Origin: Villigracilis sp024434165
Lineage (GTDB): Bacteria > Chloroflexota > Anaerolineae > Anaerolineales > Villigracilaceae
Length of the DNA: 64,000 bases
Assembly: GCA_030263665.1 (NCBI GenBank)
Contig: SZPK01000018.1
Span: forward strand, 124,001-188,000
Reading direction: 5' to 3'
Positions 26,211 through 35,183 of this stretch are shown piece by piece. The notes below the pieces were generated by a model. It had not been told where the DNA came from. It searched no databases and was given only the letters and a program-made list of their open reading frames with translations. A program made the translations under genes and the position numbers. Position 1 is the first letter of the stretch. Every line of letters starts with the position of its first letter.

Positions 26211-26627
26211 TTACGCATTGCGTCTGGCTTCGAGATAGGACTGCAAAATCACCACCGCCGCAAATTCATCCTGATGACCGGCGCGTTTTTTACGCGAAAC
26301 GCCAAGTTCGATGCGCGCGGCGCGGGCGATCCGGGTGCTGTGTGATTCATCCCACATTTCGATGGGGATGCTCGTCTGGTTCTGGAGTTCGGCGGCAAAA
26401 CGCGCGGCGCGCCGACCGGCAGGGTTTGGATTCCCGTCATCGTCGAAAGACTGACCGACGACGATCAAGCCCACGTCGTTTTGCGCGGCGATTTCCGCCA
26501 CCTGCGCTGCGTCGAGCAGGCGCGAAACGTGCCGGATGACTTTCAAAGGGCTGGCGATGGTGGCGGTCGGGTCGCTGAGGGCGAGACCGATGCGCTTTTC
26601 GCCGTGATCCACTGCGAGGATTCTCAT
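26211..26627 (-). CDS. ruvX: Putative pre-16S rRNA nuclease / Holliday junction resolvase-like RuvX (YqgF)
   Basis: 138 residues with an RNase H-like fold. It opens MRILAVDHGEKRIGLALSDP, where the Asp is the first catalytic residue, and carries IVVGQSFDDDGNPN and a C-terminal HQDEFAAVVILQSYL with further acidic residues. Family members process the 5' end of 16S rRNA and are essential in several bacteria. I use the ATG at 26627, where conserved sequence begins, rather than an upstream Met. It lies 42 nt upstream of mltG. Confidence 0.88.
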   Translation of the reverse strand: MRILAVDHGEKRIGLALSDPTATIASPLKVIRHVSRLLDAAQVAEIAAQNDVGLIVVGQSFDDDGNPNPAGRRAARFAAELQNQTSIPIEMWDESHSTRIARAARIELGVSRKKRAGHQDEFAAVVILQSYLEARRNA

Positions 26628-26696
26628 GGGCTGCGCGACGATGGACGATGGACCATGGAAACTTGCATCCATCGTCCATGGTCAACGGTCAATCGT

Positions 26697-28181
26697 CTAT
26701 CTAACCTCCACCGAAATGTTGAACGGAATCAACGGCAGCCATCTCCACCACGACGGCGTGATGACAATCTGCGGCGGTTGGCGCATGGCAAGGGCGTTTT
26801 GCAATTCGGTCAATGCAGAGTGCGGCTCGCGTCCGCGAATCAGGCTGAAGACCCGCATCACATCCACACTGCGGAGCGCGGTCTGCCTGGCTTCGAGTTG
26901 AAATCGCGTCACACCGAAGGAATCTGTGACCGGTTCATCCAGCGGTTCGAACGTCATTTCGCCGAAGGGAGAAAAGCCCTGCGGGGTCAACGCATTCAGG
27001 GAAGCAGCCGCGAGCCGGCGCAAATCTTCAGACGAGACGTACCTCGCGGTATATTCGGCTTCCATCGAAAGCGAGAGCGTATTTCCCGCTTCGCCCTCCG
27101 GCGGAAAAAACTCTTCGTTTTTGATTTCTGTAATCTCCAGCGTATCCATGAACAGCAAATCGCCGGCTCCGATCTGCGAACGAATTCGAGATGCCGCCTC
27201 ATTCCGCAGCGCAGCCAGCGCAACTTCCCGCAATGCTGCGCGGTCGTCTTCATCCGCGCCGACGGATTGCACATCCGCGCCGCCCGCTGCCGGCTCCGGG
27301 TTGCTGACGGTGGCGGACAGCCCCAGCGCCCCTTCGATCATCGAAATGGCACCTGTTTCCACGTTTCCCTGCGCTCCCGCCTCCAGCGCCTCAATGCGGA
27401 CCTCGACGACTTCCCCCGCTCCGGCGGGCAGGCGGGCATCGTTGAGCGTTGCGAATCGGATGAGCGTGGTTGTGGAAATCACCGTCCCGGCGGGAATTAC
27501 GATTTCATCCTGACTCAGATTCGTAAACTGCGCCACTCCCCTCGACTTCGATTTGGGAATCGAGATGCGGCTCGAAACCGCGGCGGATTCTTCATGGCTG
27601 ACCGTGACGAAAATCGTCCGGGCAGGCAGGTCGCCCGTCCACGAAACCGCTTCGATGGACGGGCTGGCGCTGACCGGGATGACCATGGAACTCACCTGCG
27701 CTTCGGGATACAAAGTCACCGCTGCGCGCGGGACGAATAAGCCCGCCAGCGTCAGGACAGCCATGACTCCCGCCGAAAACGCCGCCACCCTCCCCAAAAG
27801 CGACGTCCTCCACGCGGGCTCCTTCACAAGGATTTCATCGCGCAAGGCACGCAAATCGCGGCGGGGAGGCTTGGGCGTACGTTGAGTTCTGGGAGCAGGG
27901 GGCGTCCAGGGGTCCTTTTGAGCCGAGGCGGTGGATTGGAAGACCGGAATGCCGAGCGATTCCGCATCCCGTTTGACGTTCATGCGGCGGGTGACCAGCC
28001 CCAACTGCGCGCCCAGCGAATCCGCGTGACGCTGGAGGACTTTCAAATCCAGCAGGCGCAGTGAAACTTGTTCGTATTTGGGCCATACCAGCAGGATGCG
28101 CGGCGTCTTCGCCCACGATAATTTATCGCGGACGGAGATCAGGTCGTCGTGGGATTCGAGGGTGATGATCTTGGTTTTCAA
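26697..28181 (-). CDS. Baseplate J/gp47-like membrane protein
   Basis: 494 residues. The N-terminal 75 residues resemble a small Rossmann-like domain (RILLVWPKYEQVSLRLLDLKVLQRHA). A basic Pro-rich linker, one membrane helix (VAAFSAGVMAVLTLAGLFV, about 130-148) and a large extracytoplasmic region with baseplate-J-type beta structure follow (FTNLSQDEIVIPAGTVI, EALEAGAQGNVETGAI). No other phage gene is near, and it sits with ruvX and mltG, so a chromosomal envelope role is more likely than a prophage. The start is a TTG at 28181 without a convincing ribosome binding site; a repeat begins just upstream. Confidence 0.65.
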   Translation of the reverse strand: MKTKIITLESHDDLISVRDKLSWAKTPRILLVWPKYEQVSLRLLDLKVLQRHADSLGAQLGLVTRRMNVKRDAESLGIPVFQSTASAQKDPWTPPAPRTQRTPKPPRRDLRALRDEILVKEPAWRTSLLGRVAAFSAGVMAVLTLAGLFVPRAAVTLYPEAQVSSMVIPVSASPSIEAVSWTGDLPARTIFVTVSHEESAAVSSRISIPKSKSRGVAQFTNLSQDEIVIPAGTVISTTTLIRFATLNDARLPAGAGEVVEVRIEALEAGAQGNVETGAISMIEGALGLSATVSNPEPAAGGADVQSVGADEDDRAALREVALAALRNEAASRIRSQIGAGDLLFMDTLEITEIKNEEFFPPEGEAGNTLSLSMEAEYTARYVSSEDLRRLAAASLNALTPQGFSPFGEMTFEPLDEPVTDSFGVTRFQLEARQTALRSVDVMRVFSLIRGREPHSALTELQNALAMRQPPQIVITPSWWRWLPLIPFNISVEVR

Positions 28182-28185
28182 ATTA

Positions 28186-28690
28186 ATTCACCACAGATAA
28201 ACACAGATGAAAAGGATGGTTTGATGATGCAGATCAAATTTTCCTTGACTTCCAGTCTGTGTGGGGTAACAATTTCTTGATTTCAACCTTCGGTCTTCCA
28301 AAATTGATGGGCAGGCAAACTTCAAGTCCAGTGGCGCGGAGGGAATTCCAGGCTTGGGCGACATGATCCTGATTCAACATGGAAGCGGCTTTCAACTCAA
28401 CCAGCACGCGATTTTCCACAAGCAAATCCGCGAAAACCCGCCAATGATCACGCCGTCGTAAGTAACCTTAATTGGGTGCTGTTGCGCCACAATGAAATCC
28501 GTGACCTTTCGGATTCGATGGACAAGCGCATTTTCGTAAATCTTTTCGACAAACCCCGTCCTAAGCGCATTGCTGACATCGTATGCACAACCGATGATTT
28601 TTTGAGTAATGCAATTCACATCTGGCGACGGCATTTCACCCATCCTCTCATCCACACATCAGTGTTCATCTGTGGTTTAATTTTCTCGCT
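28186..28690. repeat. Inverted-repeat cassette enclosing a GxxExxY gene
   Basis: Left end: AATTCACCACAGATAAACAC from 28185, continuing to 28213. Right end, read on the other strand: AATTAAACCACAGATGAACA, about 28684 back to 28650. The two ends match over roughly 25 bp in inverted orientation and enclose the pseudogene below. A similar arrangement without a gene lies at about 58678-58796 (ACACAGATGAACACAGAT ... TCTGTGGTGAATTTT). The right end supplies the last codons and stop of the cysteine desulfurase gene. Confidence 0.6.
28234..28655 (-). pseudogene. GxxExxY family protein, frameshifted
   Basis: The 5' part (from Met 28655) has KIIGCAYDVSNALRTGFVEKIYENAL, containing the signature G-F-V-E-K-I-Y, and runs to HPIKVTYDGVIIGGF. 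The 3' part in another frame continues LLVENRVLVELKAASMLNQD through LRATGLEVCLPINFGRPKVEIK. The two join perfectly if one base is restored near the AAAA run at 28433-28436, giving about 140 residues, the full family length. Either a real 1-nt deletion or a base-calling error in the homopolymer. Confidence 0.8.
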
Positions 28691-29814
28691 TTTTCAACCA
28701 ATCCCGGCAGGGTTTTCAAAAACGACTCCACTTGCTCGGGGGTTGTATCCGTTCCCAGCGTAACGCGCAGGGAGCCCAGCGCCCATTCGCGCGGATAGCC
28801 GAGCGCGGTGATGACTTCGCTTGGTTCGGGGTTGCCGGTTTTGCAGGCGGAACCGGACGAGCAGGCAAAGCCGGAAGAATCGAGCAGCTGCAAAAGCAGG
28901 TTGCCGTCCACGTCCTTGAAAACAAACGAAGCATGGTTGGGAAGGCGTTGTTCGGGATGACCGGTGAGCTTCGATTCGGGAATGGTCTCCAACACTGTGC
29001 CGATGATGTGATCGCGCAGGGGCTTCACATGCGCCGTACGCAACTCGCGCTCTTCCGCGGCGAGGCGCAGGGCTTCGGCAAAACCGACAATGTACGGCAC
29101 GTTGTGCGTCCCCGCCCGCAGGCTGAATTCCTGCCCACCGCCCGTCAGGTGCGGGACGAGATTCGTCCCTTTACGGACGTACAACACCCCGACGCCCTTC
29201 GGTCCGTAGAACTTATGCCCGCCCAGCGACATCAAATCCACGCCGAGTTTTTCGACGTTCACATCGAGATAAGCGGCGGCTTGCACGGCGTCGGTATGGA
29301 AAAGGATGCCGTTGGCGTTTGCCGTCTGTGCAAGGTCGGCGATGGGGTTGATCGAGCCGATCTCATTATTGGCATACATGACCGACGCCATGATGGTATC
29401 GCTGCAGACCGCCTTCGCCAGTGAATCAACCGTCACCTGTCCGTGCTCGTTCACGTCCAGCCATTCGAGCGGGAAGCCGTATTCCTTTTGCAGTTGAATG
29501 GCGGTCTTGCTCACAGCGGGGTGTTCCGTCCGGGCGGTCAGAATCCACTTCCCCGCAGCCCGATGCGCGAGTGCCGCCCCGCGCAAGGCAAGGTTATCCG
29601 CTTCCGAGCCGCCGGAGGTGAAGATGATCTCATCCGGGCTGCATCCCAAAACCGAAGCAGCCTTCTCCCGCGCCTCATCCACCGCGGCTTCGGCTTTTTG
29701 ACCAAAGCGGTGAATGGACGACGGATTCCCGAACGCCTCGCGGAAATAGGGCATCATCGCGTCGAGGACGCGCCTGTCAACGGGAGTGGTGGCGGCATAA
29801 TCGAGGTAAATCAT
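28666..29814 (-). CDS. Cysteine desulfurase (NifS/IscS family)
   Basis: PLP enzyme that takes sulfur from cysteine for Fe-S clusters and thiolation. 382 residues: MIYLDYAATTPVD start, FTSGGSEADNLAL, FHTDAVQAAA, the PLP lysine in MSLGGHKFYGPKGVG, and the persulfide cysteine in GFACSSGSACKTG near 330. The short ACSSGSAC loop region fits group I. The C terminus (KLNHR) and stop lie in the inverted-repeat element that ends at 28690, so the original 3' end may have been replaced. The start has no Shine-Dalgarno but a TATAAT 7 nt upstream, so the mRNA may be leaderless. Confidence 0.93.
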   Translation of the reverse strand: MIYLDYAATTPVDRRVLDAMMPYFREAFGNPSSIHRFGQKAEAAVDEAREKAASVLGCSPDEIIFTSGGSEADNLALRGAALAHRAAGKWILTARTEHPAVSKTAIQLQKEYGFPLEWLDVNEHGQVTVDSLAKAVCSDTIMASVMYANNEIGSINPIADLAQTANANGILFHTDAVQAAAYLDVNVEKLGVDLMSLGGHKFYGPKGVGVLYVRKGTNLVPHLTGGGQEFSLRAGTHNVPYIVGFAEALRLAAEERELRTAHVKPLRDHIIGTVLETIPESKLTGHPEQRLPNHASFVFKDVDGNLLLQLLDSSGFACSSGSACKTGNPEPSEVITALGYPREWALGSLRVTLGTDTTPEQVESFLKTLPGLVEKARKLNHR

Positions 29815-29821
29815 GAAAGGG

Positions 29822-29830
29822 ATTATAGCA
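29822..29830 (-). promoter_or_regulatory. Extended -10 promoter for a leaderless nifS-type mRNA
   Basis: On the minus strand TGCTATAAT ends 7 nt before the ATG of the cysteine desulfurase. Transcription would begin at or next to the A of the start codon. No ribosome binding site fits in between. Confidence 0.55.
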
Positions 29831-29883
29831 AACTATTTTTCGGGAATGATAGAATATCGAGTTAAAGATAATTCGAGAAACCC

Positions 29884-31515
29884 ATGAAAAAACAGTGGCT
29901 TCAACCCGCCGGTATCCTGTTCGGCATTGCCGCCGCCGCCTCGATGTTGTTTGCCAGCCAACTCGGCTTGGACAACAACCCGGTCTGGGGCGTGAGGCGG
30001 TATGCGGTCTTCTTCATGGGGCTTGCCATTCTCCTTGTTTCGTCCTTTTACCGTGAAGACAACTTCATCGGGAAGGCGCTCCACAGCGCAGATGGGCGGT
30101 TTTATGCGACCGTCGTTCTCCTCGACATCGCCATCGTTTTCATCTATCTTTGGTTCGCTTCGGACGGCATGTGGACGACCCTGCCCAACGAGACAAACTA
30201 CTACGACCTGCAAGCGAACGCCTTTGCAAAGGGGCAGCTCGAACTGGATGTTCAACCCGACCCCGCCCTGCTCGCGTTCAAGGACGAAAGCCTTTACGAG
30301 CCCGCAAACCGCGAGGGGATTCCCGTCTTATGGGATGCGACCCTTTACAAAGGAAAATACCATCTTTACTGGGGACCCGCGCCCGCGCTTTTGCTGGCGC
30401 TGATCAAACCGTTCCACCCATCCGACCTCGGGGATAAAGTCCTCACGCTCCTTTTCATATCCGGCACACTGCTTTTCCTGACGTTGACCATCCTCGAACT
30501 TTGGCGCAGTCATTTCAATCACATCCCGCGCGGGACCGTGCTCGCGGCGATTGCGTTTGCCGGGCTGGTCAACCCCATGCCTTACATCATGACAGAGGGA
30601 CGCATCTACGAAGCCGCCATCGTTGCGGCGCAGTTCTTCCTCATGGGCGGATTTTATTTCCTGCTCCCCGCGTTCAACCGCCCGTCCATCCCCCGGCTTG
30701 CCCTGGCAGGATTGTTCTTCACCCTTGCGGTCGGCTCACGCACCACATTGATTCCCGCCGTTGGAATTCTCTCACTCGTGGTTCTGCTTTGGACGGTTCA
30801 AACCCGGCATCCGCGCGCGGTTTCGTACATGCTTGCCTTTGCCCTGCCGCTTGCTTTGGGGGCGGTCGGTTATGGCTGGTATAACCACGCCCGCTTCGAC
30901 TCGACCACCGAATTCGGCTATCGCTACCAACTCACCAGTTACAACCTCTATCAACAAATTGGCGAAACCTTCGCCCTCGAATACCTGCCGCCCAACCTCT
31001 ACAAAACCCTCTTCAACCCGCTCGAACGGCGCGACGCCTTTCCATATATCTTCCCGACCCGCTGGTCGGGTCCTGGCTGGCTGACGAACTACCAGCCTAA
31101 AATGTACTTAACCTACACTGAAAACATCACAGGGATTTTCATCGCCAGTCCGTTTCTTCTGCTTGCTGCGCTGGCGGGCATCCGCCCCAAACGCGATCTG
31201 CGCTGGATGCTGCCCGCGCTTTCCGCCGCCTTCCTCGCCGTCTTCGTCACCCTGCAAGCGTTTTTCTTCGTCGCCATGCGTTACATGCTCGACGCCGTCC
31301 CGACCCTCGCGCTTCTCAGCGTCATCGGTTTCTGGCACGGTTTCGACCTCTTCAAAAACAGCAAAGCCTATTCCCTTGCCGCTGCCCTGCTGTTGATTTA
31401 CTCCATCGCCGTCAGCCTGTTGATTTCCTTCTCCGGCAACCTGGAATTGTTCAAAATCCACAACCCCGAACTCGTCCGGCAGATGACGTGGACATTCAAC
31501 AGTCTTTTCAAGTGA
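29884..31515 (+). CDS. Polytopic membrane protein, GT-C glycosyltransferase-like
   Basis: 543 residues with ten or more predicted membrane helices and one longer extracytoplasmic loop near residues 90-160 (LPNETNYYDLQANAFAKGQL, YKGKYHLYWGP). The layout, an acidic/aromatic first loop followed by many helices, is that of GT-C lipid-linked sugar transferases and related dolichyl-type proteins, but no decisive catalytic motif is visible. It starts 69 nt from the divergent cysteine desulfurase. Function is inferred from topology only. Confidence 0.55.
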   Translation: MKKQWLQPAGILFGIAAAASMLFASQLGLDNNPVWGVRRYAVFFMGLAILLVSSFYREDNFIGKALHSADGRFYATVVLLDIAIVFIYLWFASDGMWTTLPNETNYYDLQANAFAKGQLELDVQPDPALLAFKDESLYEPANREGIPVLWDATLYKGKYHLYWGPAPALLLALIKPFHPSDLGDKVLTLLFISGTLLFLTLTILELWRSHFNHIPRGTVLAAIAFAGLVNPMPYIMTEGRIYEAAIVAAQFFLMGGFYFLLPAFNRPSIPRLALAGLFFTLAVGSRTTLIPAVGILSLVVLLWTVQTRHPRAVSYMLAFALPLALGAVGYGWYNHARFDSTTEFGYRYQLTSYNLYQQIGETFALEYLPPNLYKTLFNPLERRDAFPYIFPTRWSGPGWLTNYQPKMYLTYTENITGIFIASPFLLLAALAGIRPKRDLRWMLPALSAAFLAVFVTLQAFFFVAMRYMLDAVPTLALLSVIGFWHGFDLFKNSKAYSLAAALLLIYSIAVSLLISFSGNLELFKIHNPELVRQMTWTFNSLFK

Positions 31516-31617
31516 CGCAGCCCCGCGCCTCGCTCTTCGACGTGAGCCTGATCCTGTTTCTCGAACCTGATTCTCGCCCGACGGCTTTTGTTGTACAATG
31601 ACCGCATAGGAGATTCC

Positions 31618-32655
31618 ATGAGCGACTTCCTCAACTTTCTCAACACCGCCGACCTCGATACACTGACCCAGGTCCCCGGTGTCAGCCGTCAACTGGCGGC
31701 GAATCTCATTGCGGCGCGTCCGTTTGAATCCGCGGACGACTGCCTCAAGGTCAAAGGCATGGGCAGGACCCTGTTGGGCAAGCTGGAGATTTTTGCCGAG
31801 GCGCAGGGAAATCTCTCCGAAAACAGAGCCATGATTCCCGTCGAGGAAGAGGCGCCGCCCGCCCTGATCGGGAGGAATCAGTCTGCCCAGGAACCACCCA
31901 AAGAAGGAGATTCATTTCTCAGCCGGCTGGGGCGGGCGTTCCTTCTCTTCCTGAGAGCGCTGTTGAGATTGGTTCTGCTGGCGCTTCTGCTTGTGGGCGT
32001 GGGCGCGCTCTTTTATTATGGACTGCCGTACATTCAACAGACGTTCATTGCGCCGGTGGAGCGGAACACCACCCAGATCGAAAACATGGAAGCGGAAATT
32101 GCCTCCCTGCAATCGCAACTGGACGAAATGAAGGAGCGCGTGGAATTGCTGGAAACCTCGGTGGAGGCGCACACGCTTTCCATTCAAAGGCTGGAGGAAA
32201 TGCAAGCCGCGCTCGAAACGCAAATGCTGACAAGCGACGATGCGATTCTGCGCGAGTTGAGGCAGGAGGTGAGGCTGGCGCGCGCCCTCGATACGCTCGC
32301 ACGCGGACGGTTGTATCTGGCGCAGAGCAACTTTGGGTTGGCAAGAGCGGATGTGCAATTGGCGCGCGACCTGCTTGCCGAAGCGCTGGCGGAGACGAAC
32401 GACAACATCCTCGCCCAAGCCATCGCCCGATTGGACGCTGCGCTCCGCAACCTGCCGGATTTCCCCGTGATCGCATCCGGCGACCTGGAAATTGCCTGGC
32501 AGATTTTGGTATCCGGCAATGCGCCCGTTTCCCCAACCGCCACCCCAACGCCAACGCCGTTCGATATATTCACAATCACTCCCACCCCCTTCGACGCGGC
32601 AACGTTCACTCCCACTCCTTTCCCGCCGCCGGTCGAGGCGACGGCAACGCCATAA
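31618..32655 (+). CDS. Helix-hairpin-helix / coiled-coil membrane protein
   Basis: 345 residues. Residues 8-60 form a ComEA-type helix-hairpin-helix pair (LDTLTQVPGVSRQLAANLIAARP, DDCLKVKGMGRTLLGKL), which usually contacts nucleic acid. One membrane helix follows (about 103-135), then a long coiled coil (NTTQIENMEAEIASLQSQLDEM, about 145-205), an alpha-helical region and a Thr/Pro-rich tail of TPTPT units. AGGAG lies 6 nt before the ATG at 31618. Possibly a membrane-tethered DNA-associated or scaffolding protein; the HhH call is clear, the function is not. Confidence 0.68.
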   Translation: MSDFLNFLNTADLDTLTQVPGVSRQLAANLIAARPFESADDCLKVKGMGRTLLGKLEIFAEAQGNLSENRAMIPVEEEAPPALIGRNQSAQEPPKEGDSFLSRLGRAFLLFLRALLRLVLLALLLVGVGALFYYGLPYIQQTFIAPVERNTTQIENMEAEIASLQSQLDEMKERVELLETSVEAHTLSIQRLEEMQAALETQMLTSDDAILRELRQEVRLARALDTLARGRLYLAQSNFGLARADVQLARDLLAEALAETNDNILAQAIARLDAALRNLPDFPVIASGDLEIAWQILVSGNAPVSPTATPTPTPFDIFTITPTPFDAATFTPTPFPPPVEATATP

Positions 32656-32706
32656 TCGTTTTGAACTCCGGGATGAACCTGGAGTTCTTTTTTCAGGTGA
32701 TATTTA

Positions 32707-32832
32707 ACCCGAGTTGCTGCCTTGGTTTCAAAGGGCTTCCCTCACCCCAAACAAGGTTATATCTTCTGGGATGACTTCCCCCTCTCCCGATGGGAGAGGG
32801 CAGGGTGAGGGCTTTGGGCGGGGAACCTAGAA
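32707..32832. mobile_element. MITE-like family B element, copy 2, truncated
   Basis: Matches the 18343 and 36818 copies from ACCCGAGTTGCTGCC through GGGCGGGGAACCTAGAA, including both nested stems, then stops. The last 20 or so bases and right terminus are missing, and the phosphohexomutase ribosome binding site CTCAGGAGAAACTC begins instead. The 5' end is intact, so this copy probably lost its 3' end by deletion. Confidence 0.75.
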
Positions 32833-32851
32833 TTTTTCTCAGGAGAAACTC

Positions 32852-34282
32852 ATGACTCAAAAAATCGTTTTCGGCACGGACGGCTGGCGCGGCGTCATCG
32901 CGGAGGATTACACGTTCGACAACGTCCGCCGCGCCGCGCAGGGATTTGCATCGTATATGCTCGCGCAGGGCAAAAAGGGACAGTGGATCGTGGTCGGTCA
33001 CGACAAACGCTTCCACTCGGAGAACTTCGCCGCCGCCGTCGCGGAAGTGCTGGCTGGCAACGGCTTGAAGGTGTACCTCACCGACGGCGCGACCCCCACG
33101 CCGGTCATTGCCTATGCTGTGGTGGATAAAAAAGCCGCGGGTGCGGTCAATATCACCGCGAGTCACAACCCACCCACCGATAACGGCTTCAAGGTCCGCA
33201 ATGAGACGGGCGGCGCGATTGACCCCGAAGGCTTGAAGCAGATCGAAGCTGGGATTCCCGACGACATCAAGGATGTGAAGCGCAAAGGCTACAAGGAAGC
33301 CGAAGCCGCAGGCGAGATCGTCAAATTCGATGCGGCGGCGCCGTACATCGAACATCTCACCCGCGACGGTCTGATTGACCTGCAGCCCATCAAAGACGCC
33401 GGCTTGACCGTGATGGTGGATGCGATGTGGGGCAACGGCGCGGGCTGGTTCACCCGCCTGCTCGGCGGCGGCAAGACCAGGATCATCGAAATCCACAACG
33501 AACGCAATCCATCATTCCCGGAGATGAAACGTCCCGAGCCCATCCGCCCGAACATTGACGCGGGCTTGAAGGCGACCGTCGAAAACAAAGCCGATGTACT
33601 GCTCATCACCGACGGCGACGCCGACCGCTGCGGTATCGGCGATGAGAACGGCGAGTTCATCAACCAGCTGCGCGTGTACGCCCTGCTTGCCTACTATCTG
33701 CTCGAAATTCGCGGCGAACGCGGCGACATCGTCAAAACGCTTTCGACGACCAACATGCTCAACCGGCTCGGCGAGATGTACAGTGTGCCCGTCCATGAGA
33801 CCGGCGTGGGATTCAAGTATGTCGCGCCGAAGATGACCGAGACGAACGCGCTCATCGGCGGCGAGGAAAGCGGCGGCTACGCCTTCCGCGGCAACGTGCC
33901 CGAACGCGACGGGATTCTGGCGGGCTTGTACATGCTCGATTTCATGGTCAAGACCGGCAAGAAGCCAACTCAATTGCTCAAAGACTTGTTTGCCAAAGTT
34001 GGCGGCGAATACTTCTACGACCGTGTGGATAGTCCCTTCACAGGCGACCGCGCCGCGCGCGAGAAGATCATCCTCGACAACAACCCCAAAACCCTCGGCG
34101 GGCTGAAGGTGACCGACCTCATCACAGTTGACGGCTTCCAGTTCAAACTCGAAGACGGCGGCTGGATGCTCATCCGCTTCTCCGGGACCGAACCGATCTT
34201 GCGCGTGTACTGCGAAACCCGCCACGCCGATAAGGTGCAGGCGATCCTGCAGGACGGGTTGAAGGTGGCAGGGATAAAATAA
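32852..34282 (+). CDS. Phosphoglucomutase / phosphomannomutase family protein
   Basis: Alpha-D-phosphohexomutase of 476 residues interconverting hexose 1- and 6-phosphates. It has FGTDGWRGVIAEDYT at the start, the phosphoserine loop NITASHNPPTDNGFK near 101-115, the metal loop TDGDADRCGI near 252, the sugar-binding GEESGGYAFRG, and the phosphate-binding RFSGTEPILRVY. All four domains are present at normal length. Which sugar (glucose, mannose, glucosamine) cannot be decided. AGGAG lies 7 nt before the ATG. Confidence 0.93.
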   Translation: MTQKIVFGTDGWRGVIAEDYTFDNVRRAAQGFASYMLAQGKKGQWIVVGHDKRFHSENFAAAVAEVLAGNGLKVYLTDGATPTPVIAYAVVDKKAAGAVNITASHNPPTDNGFKVRNETGGAIDPEGLKQIEAGIPDDIKDVKRKGYKEAEAAGEIVKFDAAAPYIEHLTRDGLIDLQPIKDAGLTVMVDAMWGNGAGWFTRLLGGGKTRIIEIHNERNPSFPEMKRPEPIRPNIDAGLKATVENKADVLLITDGDADRCGIGDENGEFINQLRVYALLAYYLLEIRGERGDIVKTLSTTNMLNRLGEMYSVPVHETGVGFKYVAPKMTETNALIGGEESGGYAFRGNVPERDGILAGLYMLDFMVKTGKKPTQLLKDLFAKVGGEYFYDRVDSPFTGDRAAREKIILDNNPKTLGGLKVTDLITVDGFQFKLEDGGWMLIRFSGTEPILRVYCETRHADKVQAILQDGLKVAGIK

Positions 34283-34305
34283 CGTGTCACATGCGCCAGT
34301 GTCAG

Positions 34306-34360
34306 GTGCCAGGTCATTTGACATCGGCAAACTGGATACCTGATACTTGGAACCTGGCAC
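34306..34360. repeat. Intergenic inverted repeat
   Basis: GTGCCAGGT (34306-34314) pairs with ACCTGGCAC (34352-34360), and weaker TCAGGT/ACCTGA matches lie inside. It fills the gap between the phosphohexomutase and tatD and reaches the tatD start codon, leaving no Shine-Dalgarno. Probably a decayed dispersed repeat. Confidence 0.45.
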
Positions 34361-35182
34361 GTGAAACTTACCGACACCCATTGCCATCTCGATTACGCCA
34401 AGTTCGATTCTGACCGCGCAGAAGTGATTCAACGCGCAGAGGCTGAAGGGTTGGTGCGGATTCTGGTCCCGGGACTCCACCACCGGTCCAGCATGGAGGC
34501 GGTGCGGCTGGCAGAGTCCTACCCAGGCGTGTACGCGGCGGTCGGGTTCCATCCAACCGACCTGGATCAGTTCTCCGAAAAAACTTTTCAACAAGTAAAG
34601 GAACTGGCCCGGCACCCCAGGGTCGCGGCAATTGGCGAAATCGGCATTGACTACTACTGGGTGAAAGAACCGGAAAAACGGGCATTCCAACGCGAAGCGC
34701 TCAAAATGCAGTTGGCGTTTGCGAAGGAAGCGGACAAGCCCGTCGTCATCCACATGCGCGAGGAGGGCGACGCGTGGTTTGGGCAGGCATCCGTTGACCT
34801 GCTGGAAATTCTGGGGGAATGGCACAGCGGGCTGCGCGGCAGGCTGGCGGAACACCCCGGCGTCCTGCACTCGTTCAACGGCAGCCTTGAAACCGCCCAA
34901 AAGGGATTGGCGCTGAATTTTTATATCGGCGTCACGGGACCCGTCACCTACAAAAACGCGGAAGAGAAACGCAGCATCATCCGGCAGTTACCGATCACCA
35001 AATTGCTCATCGAGACCGACGCGCCCTTCCTTACCCCCGTACCGTTTCGCGGCAAAAGGAACGAACCTGCCTTTGTACGCCATATTGCTGATAAAATAGC
35101 GGAAATCCATTCCAAAAGCCCTGCGGAGATCGCCGCCCAAACCACCGCAAACGCGGCGCGGCTTTTCGCATGGGGAGAGTAA
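34361..35182 (+). CDS. tatD: TatD family metal-dependent deoxyribonuclease
   Basis: 273-residue TIM-barrel hydrolase. Metal ligands are seen in TDTHCHLDYAKF at the start, the Glu in IGEIGIDYYW, His in VVIHMREEGD, His in GVLHSFNGS and Asp in LLIETDAPFLTP. AETDxPxLTP is the signature of the TatD group. The family has 3'-5' exonuclease activity and is linked to DNA repair and proofreading of D-aminoacyl-tRNA. The start codon here is GTG (34361). The downstream polyprenyl synthase begins 1 nt after its stop. Confidence 0.92.
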   Translation: MKLTDTHCHLDYAKFDSDRAEVIQRAEAEGLVRILVPGLHHRSSMEAVRLAESYPGVYAAVGFHPTDLDQFSEKTFQQVKELARHPRVAAIGEIGIDYYWVKEPEKRAFQREALKMQLAFAKEADKPVVIHMREEGDAWFGQASVDLLEILGEWHSGLRGRLAEHPGVLHSFNGSLETAQKGLALNFYIGVTGPVTYKNAEEKRSIIRQLPITKLLIETDAPFLTPVPFRGKRNEPAFVRHIADKIAEIHSKSPAEIAAQTTANAARLFAWGE

Positions 35183-35183
35183 T

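Noticed and set aside
26697..28181. Prophage remnant suggested by the baseplate-J-like domain
   Set aside because: No other phage gene nearby; the protein has a membrane helix and housekeeping neighbours.
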